Source: Jiella sonneratiae
GTDB taxonomy: Bacteria > Pseudomonadota > Alphaproteobacteria > Rhizobiales > Rhizobiaceae
Reading direction: 5' to 3'
NCBI RefSeq assembly: GCF_017353515.1
Contig: NZ_JAFMPY010000013.1
Span: 107,071 to 171,070 of the forward strand
DNA length: 64,000 nucleotides
The notes under the pieces were generated by a model. The model searched no databases. It had not been told where the DNA came from and was given only the letters and a program-made list of their open reading frames with translations. The translations under genes and the position numbers were made by a program. This document shows positions 44,470 through 54,288 of the stretch, piece by piece (position 1 is the first letter of the stretch; every line of letters begins with the position of its first letter).

Positions 44470-44886
44470 ATGCGCAAGTTCAAAGTCGATCCGCGGCTCG
44501 CGGCAGACAGCGTGGCGATCGGGACCCTGGGCCTGTGCGTCCTTCTGTTGATGAACGACCGGCGCTGGCCGTGGCTGATCCTCGTGCCGCAGAGGAACGA
44601 CGTCACCGAGATCCACGACCTCACCCCCCTCGACCAGACCATGCTGACCTTCGAGACCTGCCTCGTCGCCAAGGCGCTGAAGGGCCATTGCCGCGCCGAC
44701 AAGATCAATGTCGGCGCGCTGGGCAACATGGTGCCGATGCTGCACGTCCACGTCATCGCCCGGCGCGACGGCGACGCCGCCTGGCCGGGCCCGGTCTGGG
44801 GCTTCGGCAGCGCCGAGCCCTACGACCCGCCGGCCCTCGAAACCATGCGCAAGGGGCTTGCGCAGGCGGTGCTCGCGGGCGGATAG
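44470..44886 (+). CDS. HIT family protein
   Basis: This 138-residue cytosolic protein of the histidine-triad superfamily has M-L-H-V-H-V-I-A-R-R as active site. It fits the alphaproteobacterial subgroup with H-V-H-V instead of a full triad, followed by W-P-G-P-V-W-G. Such proteins hydrolyse nucleotide phosphoramidates or dinucleotides. ATG 44470 begins M-R-K-F-K-V; an upstream TTG-type extension is unlikely. NudC follows after 41 bases, so the two nucleotide hydrolases are probably co-transcribed. Confidence 0.9.
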   Translation: MRKFKVDPRLAADSVAIGTLGLCVLLLMNDRRWPWLILVPQRNDVTEIHDLTPLDQTMLTFETCLVAKALKGHCRADKINVGALGNMVPMLHVHVIARRDGDAAWPGPVWGFGSAEPYDPPALETMRKGLAQAVLAGG

Positions 44887-44927
44887 CGGGCGGCAGGCGC
44901 AAGGCGGCGCGCAAGGAGTTCTTGAAG

Positions 44928-45923
44928 ATGGCCGACACCGATGGCACCGATGGCACCGACGGCACCAGCGGCACCGAAGGGCCGGACGCCCGGCCCGAAA
45001 TGAGCGCGCGCATGGGCTTTTCCCGCAACCGGCTGCGCCGCGACGGGGAACTGCGGACCGGCGAGAGCCTCGCCGCGGCGCTCGCCGATGCGGCGGCGAC
45101 CATCTATCTCGGCGGCGCCGGCAAGTGGCTGGTGAAGACCGACGGCCCCGAGCTTTCCGCCGCCTTCGGCATCGAGGAGGCGCGCCTTCTCGGCGCCGAT
45201 CTCGAGGCGGCCATCCTGCTCGGCTTCGACCCCGCGGGCGGCCCGGCACTTTCCGCCGTCGTTGCCCTGCCCGAGGAGGACGCCGCGGGGCTCGCGGCCA
45301 TGGACCTTCGCGGCATCGGCATGGAGGAGCGCCTCGATCCCGACACCGAGGGCCGCCTCGCCCAGGCCGCCCATCTCCTCCAGTGGCACGGCAAGAACCG
45401 CTTCTGCGGCGTCTGCGGCGCCGCGACGCGCTCCGCCGCCGCCGGCTACCGCCGCGAATGCACCGCCTGCGACAACGTCGTCTTCCCGCGCACCGACCCG
45501 GTGACCATCATGCTCGTTCATGACGGCGAGGGCCGCTGCGTGCTCGGGCGCCAGCCGCGCTTCGCGGCGAATTTCTGGTCGTGCCTTGCCGGCTTCGTCG
45601 AGCCGGGCGAGACGCTCGAAGACGCGGTGCGCCGCGAGACGATGGAGGAGGCGGGCCTTGCCGTCGGCGAGGTCACGCTGCTCGCCTCGCAGCCCTGGCC
45701 GTTTCCCGGCAATCTGATGATCGGATGCCTGGCAAAGGCAGAGACGCGGCAGATCGTCTTCGACGCGACGGAACTCGAAGCCTGCCGCTGGTTCCCGCGC
45801 GAGGAAGTCCGCGCCATGCTGGAGGGCCGGCATCCGGACGGGCTGGCGATCCCGAAGCGCTTCGCCATCGCCCACCACCTGATCCGCGCCTTCGTCGAGG
45901 CGCCGGCCGGGACGGATCGGTGA
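44928..45923 (+). CDS. nudC: NAD(H) pyrophosphatase NudC
   Basis: This 331-residue cytosolic enzyme hydrolyses NADH to NMNH and AMP and can remove NAD caps from RNA. It shows an N-terminal NUDIX-like domain, a four-cysteine zinc ribbon (C-G-V-C-G, then C-T-A-C-D) and the Nudix box G-F-V-E-P-G-E-T-L-E-D with R-E-T-M-E-E-A-G-L. The NudC signature S-Q-P-W-P-F-P is present. ATG 44928 follows CAAGGAG. The first 20 residues contain a D-G-T repeat encoded by 9-base tandem repeats, not typical of the family. Confidence 0.95.
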   Translation: MADTDGTDGTDGTSGTEGPDARPEMSARMGFSRNRLRRDGELRTGESLAAALADAAATIYLGGAGKWLVKTDGPELSAAFGIEEARLLGADLEAAILLGFDPAGGPALSAVVALPEEDAAGLAAMDLRGIGMEERLDPDTEGRLAQAAHLLQWHGKNRFCGVCGAATRSAAAGYRRECTACDNVVFPRTDPVTIMLVHDGEGRCVLGRQPRFAANFWSCLAGFVEPGETLEDAVRRETMEEAGLAVGEVTLLASQPWPFPGNLMIGCLAKAETRQIVFDATELEACRWFPREEVRAMLEGRHPDGLAIPKRFAIAHHLIRAFVEAPAGTDR

Positions 45924-46018
45924 CGGCCGCAGGAGCGGTCGCGTCAGCGGCGGCGGCCGCGCGAGCATAGCGCGTCGCGCGGTGCGGTGCGGTGCGGTGC
46001 GCCCCTCGATCTGCTCCG

Positions 46019-46645
46019 TCAGCCGCCCTTCTTGACGGCGTCCCGCGCGTCGAGCGCTTCGATGCGCTCCTGCATGCGCTGCAGCTGCTCGCGCATCGCC
46101 TTCAGGTCGTCGTCGCGCCCATGCGCCGCGCCGCCGTTGGCACGCGGCTCGGCCGCCGCCTCGCCCGCATGGTCGGCCTCGCCGAGGGCGCCGGCGACGA
46201 AGGGGTTGAACATCGTCATCGCGCGGCGGAACATCTCGGTGTTGCGCCGCACCTGCGCTTCCATGAGCTGCATGGGATTGGCCGTCATGGTGCCGGTCAT
46301 CTGCTCGCGGAAGGTTTCCTGCTCCTTGGCGAGGGCCGTCATCGACTGTTCCAGATAGCCCGGGATCACCATCTGCATCTGATCGCCGTAGAAGCGGATG
46401 AGCTGGCGCAGGAAGGCGATCGGCATCAGATTCTGGCCGCCCTTGTTCTCCTGCTCGAAGATGATCTGGGTGAGCACCGAGCGGGTGATGTCCTCGCCGG
46501 TCTTGGCGTCCTGGACGACGAACTCCTCGTTTCCCTTGACCATGGCGGCAAGGTTCTCGAGCGTCACGTAGGTGCTGGTTCCGGTGTTGTAGAGGCGCCG
46601 GTTGGCGTATTTCTTGATGACCGTGACTTCGTCGTTCCTGGCCAT
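46019..46645 (-). CDS. phaR: polyhydroxyalkanoate synthesis repressor PhaR
   Basis: This 208-residue DNA- and PHB-binding regulator represses phasin and its own gene until PHB granules titrate it. The N-terminal domain [12 protein letters not shown] and the second conserved block [10 protein letters not shown] are exactly the family's. The C-terminus is a coiled coil ([12 protein letters not shown]). It is divergent from phaA with a 420-base gap that should hold both promoters; I could not fix an operator in it. Confidence 0.95.
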   Translation of the reverse strand: MARNDEVTVIKKYANRRLYNTGTSTYVTLENLAAMVKGNEEFVVQDAKTGEDITRSVLTQIIFEQENKGGQNLMPIAFLRQLIRFYGDQMQMVIPGYLEQSMTALAKEQETFREQMTGTMTANPMQLMEAQVRRNTEMFRRAMTMFNPFVAGALGEADHAGEAAAEPRANGGAAHGRDDDLKAMREQLQRMQERIEALDARDAVKKGG

Positions 46646-47065
46646 TGCCAACTCCCTTGGAACCCGCCCTGGGCCGGAGCGCCGCGCTTTTGTGCGGACG
46701 CTCATGTGCGCCGCATAAATGATAGGCACAATTTCCCGCACATTCCAAATGGTTCGATCGGAACGTCGACAGCTTTTCGCGGTGCGGCGCCGGAAGCGGT
46801 CGCTGCTTTGCGGAAAGTTCGCGATGCCGCAGCGCGAGCCGGCGGGACTTGCCAGAGGCCGCGCCGTCGGGTTCAACAACGGGGGGCACGCCCCGGGAAC
46901 CGAATGCCGGCGCCCTCGGCGTCCGGCCGGCGCGGCGGCACGAAAGGCCGAAAAGCCCGGCGTGGGGCCTCTTTCGCGGGCGCGGGGCGACCCTATCTCA
47001 GGGGCGGAGCTCAGCCGGCGACCGAGCGGGCAGGCAGGTTCCGAAGGACAGCGGAGGAAATGACG

Positions 47066-48250
47066 ATGAGCAACACGCAATCCGTGGTGATCGTGGGCGC
47101 GGCGCGCACGCCGGTGGGAGCCTTCAACGGCGCCTTCGCACAGGTGCCGGCGCACGAACTCGGCGCCGTGGCGATCAAGGAAGCGCTGTCGCGCGCCAAG
47201 GTCGACGCCGGCGAAGTCGACGAGGTGATCATGGGGCAGATCCTCACTGCCGCCGAGGGCCAGAACCCGGCCCGCCAGGCGGCGATGGCCGCGGGCTGCC
47301 CGAAGGAGACCACCGCCTGGGGCCTCAACCAGCTCTGCGGCTCCGGCCTTCGCACCGTCGCCATCGGCATGCAGCAGATCGCCTGTGGCGACGCCAAGGT
47401 CATCGTCGCGGGCGGCCAGGAATCGATGTCGATGGCGCCGCACGCCGCCTATCTGAGGGCCGGCCAGAAGATGGGCGACCTGAAGATGGTCGACACCATG
47501 CTGAAGGACGGGCTGATCGACGCCTTCAACGGCTATCACATGGGTAATACGGCGGAAAACGTCGCCAATCAGTGGCAGCTGACCCGCGAGATGCAGGACG
47601 AATTCGCCGTGAAGAGCCAGAACAAGGCCGAGGCGGCACAGAAGGCCGGCCGCTTCAAGGACGAGATCGTCCCCTTCACCGTCAAGGGCCGCAAGGGCGA
47701 CACGGTGGTCTCGGACGACGAGTACATCAAGCACGGCGTGACGATGGACAGCGTCGGCAAGCTGCGGCCGGCCTTCGACAAGGAGGGCTCCGTCACCGCC
47801 GCCAATGCCTCCGGCATCAACGACGGCGCCGCCGCGACCGTCCTGATGAGCGAGGCGGAGGCCGAGCGCCGCGGGCTGACGCCGATGGTGCGCATCGTCT
47901 CCTGGGCGACCGCGGGCGTCGATCCGGCGATCATGGGCACCGGCCCGATCCCGGCCTCCCGCAAGGCGCTGGAAAAGGCCGGCTGGTCGGTCGACGATCT
48001 CGACCTCGTCGAGGCGAACGAGGCCTTCGCCGCGCAGGCCTGCGCGGTCAACAAGGATCTCGGCTGGAACCCCGACATCGTCAACGTCAATGGCGGGGCG
48101 ATCGCCATCGGCCACCCGATCGGCGCCTCCGGCAACCGCATCCTCAACACGCTGCTCTTCGAGATGCAGCGCCGAAACGCCAAGAAGGGCCTCGCGACGC
48201 TCTGCATCGGCGGCGGCATGGGTGTCGCCATGTGCTTCGAGAGGGTGTGA
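47066..48250 (+). CDS. phaA: acetyl-CoA acetyltransferase (beta-ketothiolase)
   Basis: This 394-residue thiolase condenses two acetyl-CoA to acetoacetyl-CoA, the first step of PHB synthesis. The nucleophile C91 (N-Q-L-C-G-S-G), the G-H-P-I-G-A-S histidine and C380 (L-C-I-G-G-G-M-G) are present. I chose ATG 47066, eight bases after GGAGG; ATG 47060 is too close to it. phaB follows after 276 bases, in which no gene is seen. No phaC is in the window. Confidence 0.95.
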   Translation: MSNTQSVVIVGAARTPVGAFNGAFAQVPAHELGAVAIKEALSRAKVDAGEVDEVIMGQILTAAEGQNPARQAAMAAGCPKETTAWGLNQLCGSGLRTVAIGMQQIACGDAKVIVAGGQESMSMAPHAAYLRAGQKMGDLKMVDTMLKDGLIDAFNGYHMGNTAENVANQWQLTREMQDEFAVKSQNKAEAAQKAGRFKDEIVPFTVKGRKGDTVVSDDEYIKHGVTMDSVGKLRPAFDKEGSVTAANASGINDGAAATVLMSEAEAERRGLTPMVRIVSWATAGVDPAIMGTGPIPASRKALEKAGWSVDDLDLVEANEAFAAQACAVNKDLGWNPDIVNVNGGAIAIGHPIGASGNRILNTLLFEMQRRNAKKGLATLCIGGGMGVAMCFERV

Positions 48251-48526
48251 CGCTTCTCGCCCGGGACGACATTGGGGAAGTAGCCGCGGGCGGAACCGGG
48301 ACGGGGATCTTTCGGCATCGCAGGATGATCTCCGCACACCCCGCCGATGGTGCAGCCGCGCGCCTCTCGACGCGAAATTCTCCCCGACCCGGCGAGGGCC
48401 GGCGCAAATTCGCCGGACATTCCGCCGAAAGGCAGCTAGCCACGGGTCCGCGCGAACCCTAGTCTCCTCCCAAAGCCTACCGCCGGCAAAGGCCAACCGC
48501 CAGCGGATCGTCGAAAGGGAGGAAAC

Positions 48527-49252
48527 ATGGCCAGAACAGCAATCGTGACGGGCGGATCGCGCGGCATCGGCGCGGCGATCTCGAAGGCTCTCAAGGCCGC
48601 CGGGCACAACGTCGCGGCCACCTATGCCGGCAACGACGAGCGGGCGAACGCCTTCAAGGCGGAGACCGGCATCTCGGTCTACAAATGGGACGTCTCTTCC
48701 TACGACGCCTGCGTCGAGGGCATCGCCAGGGTCGAGGCCGAGCTCGGCCCGGTCGACATCCTCGTCAACAATGCCGGCATCACCCGCGACGCGATGTTCC
48801 ACAAGATGACGCCGGAGCAGTGGCAGCAGGTGATCAACACCAATCTCAACGGCCTGTTCAACATGACCCGGCCGGTCTGGGAGGGTATGCGCGCCCGCTC
48901 CTTCGGCCGCATCGTCAACATCTCGTCGATCAACGGCCAGAAGGGCCAGATGGGCCAGGCGAACTATTCCGCCGCCAAGGCCGGCGACATCGGCTTCACC
49001 AAGGCCCTCGCCCAAGAGGGCGCGCGCAAGAACGTCACGGTCAACGCCGTCTGCCCGGGCTACATCAACACCGACATGATGGCGACGATCCCGCCGGACG
49101 TCATGGCAAAGCAGATCGTCGCGAACATCCCGGTCGGCCGCCTCGGCGAGGCGGAGGAGATCGCCCGCTGCGTCGTCTTCCTCGCCTCGGACGAGGCCGG
49201 CTTCATCACCGGCTCGACGCTGTCGGCGAATGGCGGCCAGTATATGGCCTGA
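48527..49252 (+). CDS. phaB: acetoacetyl-CoA reductase
   Basis: This 241-residue short-chain dehydrogenase reduces acetoacetyl-CoA to (R)-3-hydroxybutyryl-CoA with NADPH. It has the Rossmann motif T-G-G-S-R-G-I-G, N-N-A-G-I-T, catalytic S in N-I-S-S-I-N and Y-S-A-A-K, and the PhaB-specific G-Q-M-G-Q-A-N segment. GGGAGGAAAC precedes the ATG. The length is that of the family. The gap 49253-49561 beyond it shows no gene. Confidence 0.95.
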   Translation: MARTAIVTGGSRGIGAAISKALKAAGHNVAATYAGNDERANAFKAETGISVYKWDVSSYDACVEGIARVEAELGPVDILVNNAGITRDAMFHKMTPEQWQQVINTNLNGLFNMTRPVWEGMRARSFGRIVNISSINGQKGQMGQANYSAAKAGDIGFTKALAQEGARKNVTVNAVCPGYINTDMMATIPPDVMAKQIVANIPVGRLGEAEEIARCVVFLASDEAGFITGSTLSANGGQYMA

Positions 49253-49561
49253 CCAGGGTCTGACGGGGCGGCGGCATCGACGGGCCCTCTTCGCCGCTGC
49301 CGCCTCCGTCACGCCGGACGGATTTCCAGAGGGCCACGGCGGCGGGCTGGAAGACGGATGAAGAGCCCGCACGTTCGGCAGGCCGCTCGGGTAAACAATG
49401 CCCACATACGAAGTCTCGGGGAGGCCCTTGCCGCCGCGCTCGAAGCCGTGCCGCCGGCCTGCGACCTTATCGCACGGGAACCATTTGCAAAGACGAGGGT
49501 TTTTCCTCCACTTTCACACAAGAAGACGCCGGATGATCGTGCCGGCGGAGGAGAAACGACC

Positions 49562-49909
49562 ATGCGCAAGGCGTATTGGACTTACGGTATTCTGGCGGCG
49601 GCCAGCCTTTCGGCCGCAGTTCCCGCGGCAGCCCAGTCAATCCAGATCGGCCGCGACGGCGTCCGCCTCGTGCCGCCGCAGGAGATGCGCGACCAGGATC
49701 GCGACCACCGCCGCGACGAGCGGCATGTCGTCCGGGACGAGATCTCCGAGCGCGACGCGATCCGCATCGCCCGGCGCCAGGGTCTCCACGACGTCGAGGC
49801 GGTGACCAAGACCCGCAGCACCTACAAGGTCGCCGGCATCGATCGCCGCGGCAACGACATCCGCGTCGACATCGACCGCGACAGCGGCGCCGTCATTCGC
49901 GTGCGCTGA
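49562..49909 (+). CDS. exported PepSY-domain protein
   Basis: This 115-residue protein has a signal peptide (M-R-K-A-Y-W, cut after A-A-A-Q-S at about 24-26), a charged stretch of R/D/H (D-R-D-H-R-R-D-E-R-H), and a C-terminal PepSY fold. The PepSY signature is I-A-R-R-Q-G-L-H-D-V-E-A-V with R-V-D-I-D-R-D-S-G. PepSY proteins of this size are periplasmic and thought to modulate proteases or bind metals. GGAGGAGAAAC precedes the ATG and a hairpin follows the stop. Confidence 0.85.
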   Translation: MRKAYWTYGILAAASLSAAVPAAAQSIQIGRDGVRLVPPQEMRDQDRDHRRDERHVVRDEISERDAIRIARRQGLHDVEAVTKTRSTYKVAGIDRRGNDIRVDIDRDSGAVIRVR

Positions 49910-49960
49910 GCAGTCAATCGTATGCGCTGAGCCACGGGGACGTGACAGCGAAACCGAGAC

Positions 49961-49991
49961 GGGCGGCGGCCGGACGGTCCGCCGCCCGTTT
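49961..49991 (+). terminator. hairpin terminator after the PepSY gene
   Basis: GGGCGGCGG (49961-49969) and CCGCCGCCC (49979-49987) form a perfect 9-base stem followed by GTTT. The short T-run makes it a moderate terminator. The rest of the 49910-50282 gap before dnaX shows no gene. Confidence 0.6.
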
Positions 49992-50282
49992 CACGTCTGG
50001 CGCCGTGTCGGCCAGGCTCCCCGCCCAGGCCGGACAGATGATTGTGCACCCGGACAGGCAAAGCAATTCCGGTATCGCGAGAGAGTCTAACTCGCTCCGG
50101 CCGTCGTGGCGCGGTGTCGGCGATGGGTGGGAGTGCCCGAAGCATGAAGTCCCACGAGACCCTGAGAGCGGACGGGTGACGATACGAATGGATCGATGCC
50201 ACGCCACCACCCTTGCGCCGGTGCGGCGATGCCGTCAGAACGGATCTCACAGCGAGCGACCAGGACCGGCTGAAGCGGCATC

Positions 50283-52184
50283 ATGAGCGAAACCGAGGGC
50301 AGCGCAGGAAACGGCCCGGCAGGCGGCGAAAAGCCCGAGCCCTATCGCGTTCTTGCGCGCAAATACCGGCCGCGCTCCTTCGACGACCTCATCGGCCAGG
50401 AGCCGATGGTGCGCACCCTCACCAACGCCTTCGAGACCGGCCGCATCGCCCAGGCCTGGATGCTGACGGGCGTCAGAGGCGTCGGCAAGACGACGACGGC
50501 GCGCATCCTCGCCCGCGCGCTGAACTACGAGACCGACGCGATCAACGAGCCGACGATCCACATGACCGCCCCCGGCGTCCACTGCCAGGCGATCATGGAG
50601 GGCCGGCATGTCGACGTCGTCGAGATGGACGCCGCCTCCCACACCGGCATCGACGACGTGCGCGAGATCATCGCCCAGGTGCGCTACCGCCCGGTCTCGG
50701 CGCGCTACAAGGTCTACATCATCGACGAAGTGCACATGCTGTCGAACCAGGCGTTCAACGGCCTGCTCAAGACGCTCGAGGAGCCGCCGGAGCACGTCAA
50801 GTTCGTCTTCGCGACGACCGAGATCCGGAAAGTTCCGATCACCGTCCTGTCGCGCTGCCAGCGCTTCGACCTCCGCCGCGTCGAATCGGCGGTGCTGATC
50901 CGGCATCTGAAAAAGATCGCCGAGGCGGAACACGTCTCGATCGAGGACGACGCGCTGCGCCTGATTTCCCGGGCCGCCGAAGGGTCGGTCCGCGATTCGC
51001 TGTCGCTCACCGACCAGGCGATCGCCCATGGCGCCGGCACCGTCACCGCCCTCGCGGTCCGGGACATGCTGGGTCTCGCCGATCGGGTGCGGATCATCGA
51101 CCTCTTCGAGACGCTGATGGCCGGCGACGCCGCCGGCGCGCTGAAGGAACTGCGCGATCAATATGCCTCCGGCGCCGATCCGGCGGTGGTGATCTCCGAA
51201 CTCGCCGACTTTACCCATCTCGTCACGACGCTGCGCTACGTGCCGGAATCGACCGAGGACGCGGCGATCTCGCCGATGGAGGCCGAACGCGGGCTGGCGC
51301 TTTCCCGCAAGCTCTCGATCCGCACCCTCGGCCAGGTCTGGCAGATGCTCCTGAAGGCGTCGGAGGAGCTGCGCTCGACGACGACGCCCCGGCAGGCCGC
51401 CGAGATGGCGCTCATCCGCATCGCCCATGCCGCCGACCTGCCCTCCCCGGACGAGCTGCTGCGCCTCGTTCGCGAGGGCGGCGGGGCCGCGCTTCCGGCA
51501 GGTGCCGCGCCGCGGGGAGCGGACGGCGGCAGCGGTGGCGGCAATGGCTCCGCCCCGCGGGCGAGCGCTTTGCCGGCCGCGCCGGGGAGCGGCGAGGCGG
51601 GCCATGCCGGCCGCGCCGCAGGCACCGCGAATGCCGGCGCGCAGCCGCGGCTCGTCGCCTCCGGCGGCGGCGCCAGGTTGGAGGCCCGCGCCCGGCCGGA
51701 AACCGCGCCCCAACCGGTGTCGGACGAGCCCGTGATCGGCAGCGTCGAGGCGCTGGCGCGGCTTGCCGAGGACAGGCGCGATTCGCTGATGCGGGTGTCG
51801 ATCCGCCGCTATCTCAGGCCCGTGCGCTTCCAGCCGGGACGCATCGAGGTGGCGCTGGCGCCCGAGGCCCCGGCGACCCTCGTCGGCGATTTGACCAAGC
51901 GGCTGCACGCCTGGACCGGGCGGCGCTGGGTGATCTCGGTCTCGTCCGCCAAGGGCGAGCCGACCCTCGACGAGCGCGAAGCCGAAAAGCGCGCCTCGCT
52001 GATCGACGACGCGGCGAACGATCCGGAGGTCGCGACGATCCTCGCCGCCTTCCCCGGCGCCCGGATCACCAACGTCACCCTGCGCGGCGGGACCGCCGAG
52101 GCGGAGGCGGCGGAGCTTTCGCCGGCCGAGGCCGCCGAGGCCGACTTCACCGGCGACCCCGAGGAATTCCTCGACGAGGATTGA
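50283..52184 (+). CDS. dnaX: DNA polymerase III subunits gamma/tau
   Basis: This 633-residue clamp-loader ATPase has the P-loop G-V-R-G-V-G-K-T-T at 63-71 and the D-E-V-H-M-L box. The arginine finger lies in S-R-C-Q-R-F-D. The zinc-module region has lost most of its cysteines (A-P-G-V-H-C), as in other alphaproteobacteria. A glycine/alanine-rich linker (about 400-470) precedes the tau-specific C-terminal domain. No slippery A-run is visible at the linker, so a frameshifted gamma form is not evident. ybaB and recR follow in the conserved order. Confidence 0.94.
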   Translation: MSETEGSAGNGPAGGEKPEPYRVLARKYRPRSFDDLIGQEPMVRTLTNAFETGRIAQAWMLTGVRGVGKTTTARILARALNYETDAINEPTIHMTAPGVHCQAIMEGRHVDVVEMDAASHTGIDDVREIIAQVRYRPVSARYKVYIIDEVHMLSNQAFNGLLKTLEEPPEHVKFVFATTEIRKVPITVLSRCQRFDLRRVESAVLIRHLKKIAEAEHVSIEDDALRLISRAAEGSVRDSLSLTDQAIAHGAGTVTALAVRDMLGLADRVRIIDLFETLMAGDAAGALKELRDQYASGADPAVVISELADFTHLVTTLRYVPESTEDAAISPMEAERGLALSRKLSIRTLGQVWQMLLKASEELRSTTTPRQAAEMALIRIAHAADLPSPDELLRLVREGGGAALPAGAAPRGADGGSGGGNGSAPRASALPAAPGSGEAGHAGRAAGTANAGAQPRLVASGGGARLEARARPETAPQPVSDEPVIGSVEALARLAEDRRDSLMRVSIRRYLRPVRFQPGRIEVALAPEAPATLVGDLTKRLHAWTGRRWVISVSSAKGEPTLDEREAEKRASLIDDAANDPEVATILAAFPGARITNVTLRGGTAEAEAAELSPAEAAEADFTGDPEEFLDED

Positions 52185-52351
52185 CGGCCGGTCGCAAGTG
52201 GCGCCGGCAAAGCCGGCCGCCGAGAGATCGGCAATGAATGAGCCGTGAAAAGCCGAAGATCCGGCCTCAAACCCCGGCGCCGTCGCCCCTATATCGCCGA
52301 AGGCCCGACCGGGACCCCGGGCCGCCCCATCCGACCGAGGAGTTTGCCGAC

Positions 52352-52675
52352 ATGAAAGACCTGATGAACATGATGAAGCAGGCGAAAGCCATGCAGGAGA
52401 AGATGGCCGGGCTGCAGGACGAGGTGAAGGCGATCGAGGTGACCGGCCAGTCGGGCGGCGGCCTCGTCACCGTCACGCTCAGCGGCACCGGCGAGATGGC
52501 CGGTCTCGCGATCGACCCCTCGCTGATGAAGGAAGAGGAAAAGGACATCCTCGAGGATCTGGTCGTCGCCGCCCATGCCGACGCCCACTCCAAGCTGCAG
52601 CTGGCGATCCAGGAAAAGACCCAGGAACTGACCGCCGGGCTGAACCTGCCGGCCGGCATGAAGTTTCCGTTCTGA
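52352..52675 (+). CDS. nucleoid-associated protein of the YbaB/EbfC family
   Basis: This 107-residue DNA-binding protein has [18 protein letters not shown] at the start, the central strands [13 protein letters not shown], and a C-terminal helix. It matches YbaB in size and layout. ATG 52352 follows GAGGAG; the open frame upstream is proline/arginine-rich and not part of the protein. Position between dnaX and recR is conserved in bacteria. Confidence 0.94.
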   Translation: MKDLMNMMKQAKAMQEKMAGLQDEVKAIEVTGQSGGGLVTVTLSGTGEMAGLAIDPSLMKEEEKDILEDLVVAAHADAHSKLQLAIQEKTQELTAGLNLPAGMKFPF

Positions 52676-52819
52676 TCAGGGTGGGGACGATCGATCCCGG
52701 CGCCGCGCTCGATGAGATCCATGCAGCCTGCTCTGGCTGATGCACATTTCTCGTCGCGGCTTGAGCGGAGTTTCCGCCTCCACGGCGCAATGAGCGTGCG
52801 GGTAAGATCATCGATGCGT

Positions 52820-52962
52820 CGTCATCCCGGTCTTGAACCGGGATCCATTCCAATTCATCAATGCCGACGCGGCGGTGAATTGCCAGCTCATCGATCTTTC
52901 TGTTCCGACGAGGGCCATTCCGGGAAAGAGGCATGGATCCCGGCGCGGTGGCCGGGATGACG
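52820..52962. repeat. palindromic intergenic element between ybaB and recR
   Basis: The 29-base left arm starting CGTCATCCCGG and ending CCGGGATCCAT (52820-52848) is repeated inverted at 52933-52962 with few mismatches. Each arm itself contains CCCGG/CCGGG. The 143-base unit resembles the dispersed palindromes found between genes in many alphaproteobacteria. The rest of 52676-53142 shows no gene. Confidence 0.8.
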
Positions 52963-53142
52963 AAGCGGAGAGCATCGTGCCTCCTGCCCGCACGATTGCG
53001 CGTGAGATGGGAACGCCGACGAGACGCCGGCCTGGCGGCCGCTTCCCTGAAGCAGACGTTCCGCAGCGGCGAGCCGCCCCCCGAAATCGAGAGCGTGACC
53101 GTGCAAGCGCCCCATCTCATCTGCAAATTGCGATAGAAACAC

Positions 53143-53748
53143 ATGGCAAAATCCGTCGCCGGGCCGGAAATCGAGAAGCTGATCCAGCTCCTCGCCAAGC
53201 TTCCGGGCCTTGGTCCCCGTTCGGCCCGAAGAGCCGCGCTGCATCTCGTCAAGCGCCGCGAGCAGCTGCTCGCGCCGCTCACGACGGCGATGGCCGAGGC
53301 GCGCGACAGGATCGGCGTGTGCTCGACCTGCGGCAACATCGATTCGCGCGATCCCTGTACGATCTGCACCGATCCGTCCCGCGACCAGGCGACTGTGATC
53401 GTCGTCGAGGACGTCGCCGATCTCTGGGCGCTGGAGCGCGCGAAGGCGCTCAACGCCGCCTATCACGTCCTCGGCGGCGTGCTCTCGCCCCTGGAAGGGA
53501 TCGGCCCCGAGGACCTGACGATCCGCCAGCTGATCGACCGGATCGAGGCCGGCGGCGTCACGGAGCTGATCATCGCCGTCAACGCCACGGTCGAAGGCCA
53601 GACGACCGCCCACTACATCATGGACCGGCTGGAGGGGCTCGAGGTGAAGGTCACGCGGCTCGCCCACGGCGTGCCGGTCGGCGGCGAACTCGACTATCTC
53701 GACGAGGGCACGCTTTCGGCGGCGATGCGGGCCCGCACCAGTCTGTGA
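53143..53748 (+). CDS. recR: recombination mediator protein RecR
   Basis: This 201-residue protein works with RecF/RecO to load RecA at gaps. It has the N-terminal helix-hairpin-helix ([11 protein letters not shown]), the zinc finger C-S-T-C-G-N-I-D-S with C-T-I-C, and the Toprim domain [12 protein letters not shown]. The Walker-B-like C-terminal segment includes [13 protein letters not shown]. The length is normal. It closes the dnaX-ybaB-recR cluster, with the palindromic element inserted before it. Confidence 0.96.
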   Translation: MAKSVAGPEIEKLIQLLAKLPGLGPRSARRAALHLVKRREQLLAPLTTAMAEARDRIGVCSTCGNIDSRDPCTICTDPSRDQATVIVVEDVADLWALERAKALNAAYHVLGGVLSPLEGIGPEDLTIRQLIDRIEAGGVTELIIAVNATVEGQTTAHYIMDRLEGLEVKVTRLAHGVPVGGELDYLDEGTLSAAMRARTSL

Positions 53749-53940
53749 GGCCCGCCCGCGGTGGGGCGCCCGGGGCGGCGCGGGGCAGTCTCCCGCAGGC
53801 CGGCGCGGCGATCCGGCACCGCCGCGCGAGAGGCTTCGCCGACGCGACGAAAATCCCTTGATCTGTCGCCCGGTCTCGCATATGAACCCGCCCACACGAG
53901 ACGGGCCACCCAGTCCCGTCCCGAGCCGCTCGCGGCGCGT

Positions 53941-54016
<76 letters not shown>

Positions 54017-54288
54017 AATCCCTTCCTGTCCGACTTGAAGCATGCCGGCGGATCAAACACGGTCGGTTCGGATCCCGTCTGCACCGAACCGCCACTTCCG
54101 ACGGCGGGCGGATCGGCGGCCGCAGAACTATCGCGCGCGCCGGCATCCGCGGCCGACGGCAGTGCCGCAGGCATGCGGTGGTCGGCTGCGGCGGTCGTCG
54201 TGCGCAGGATGCCGGCGTTCGCACGCCGATCTGCTTTCCCGTCGGCACCATCCGCGACCTGCCCGGCCACGACATGCCGGTCTCTCCT

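Noticed and set aside
46019..49405. A single 1128-codon minus-strand frame spanning phaR, phaA and phaB
   Set aside because: Only its last 208 codons (PhaR) are real; the rest is antisense to the thiolase and reductase genes and overlaps them completely.
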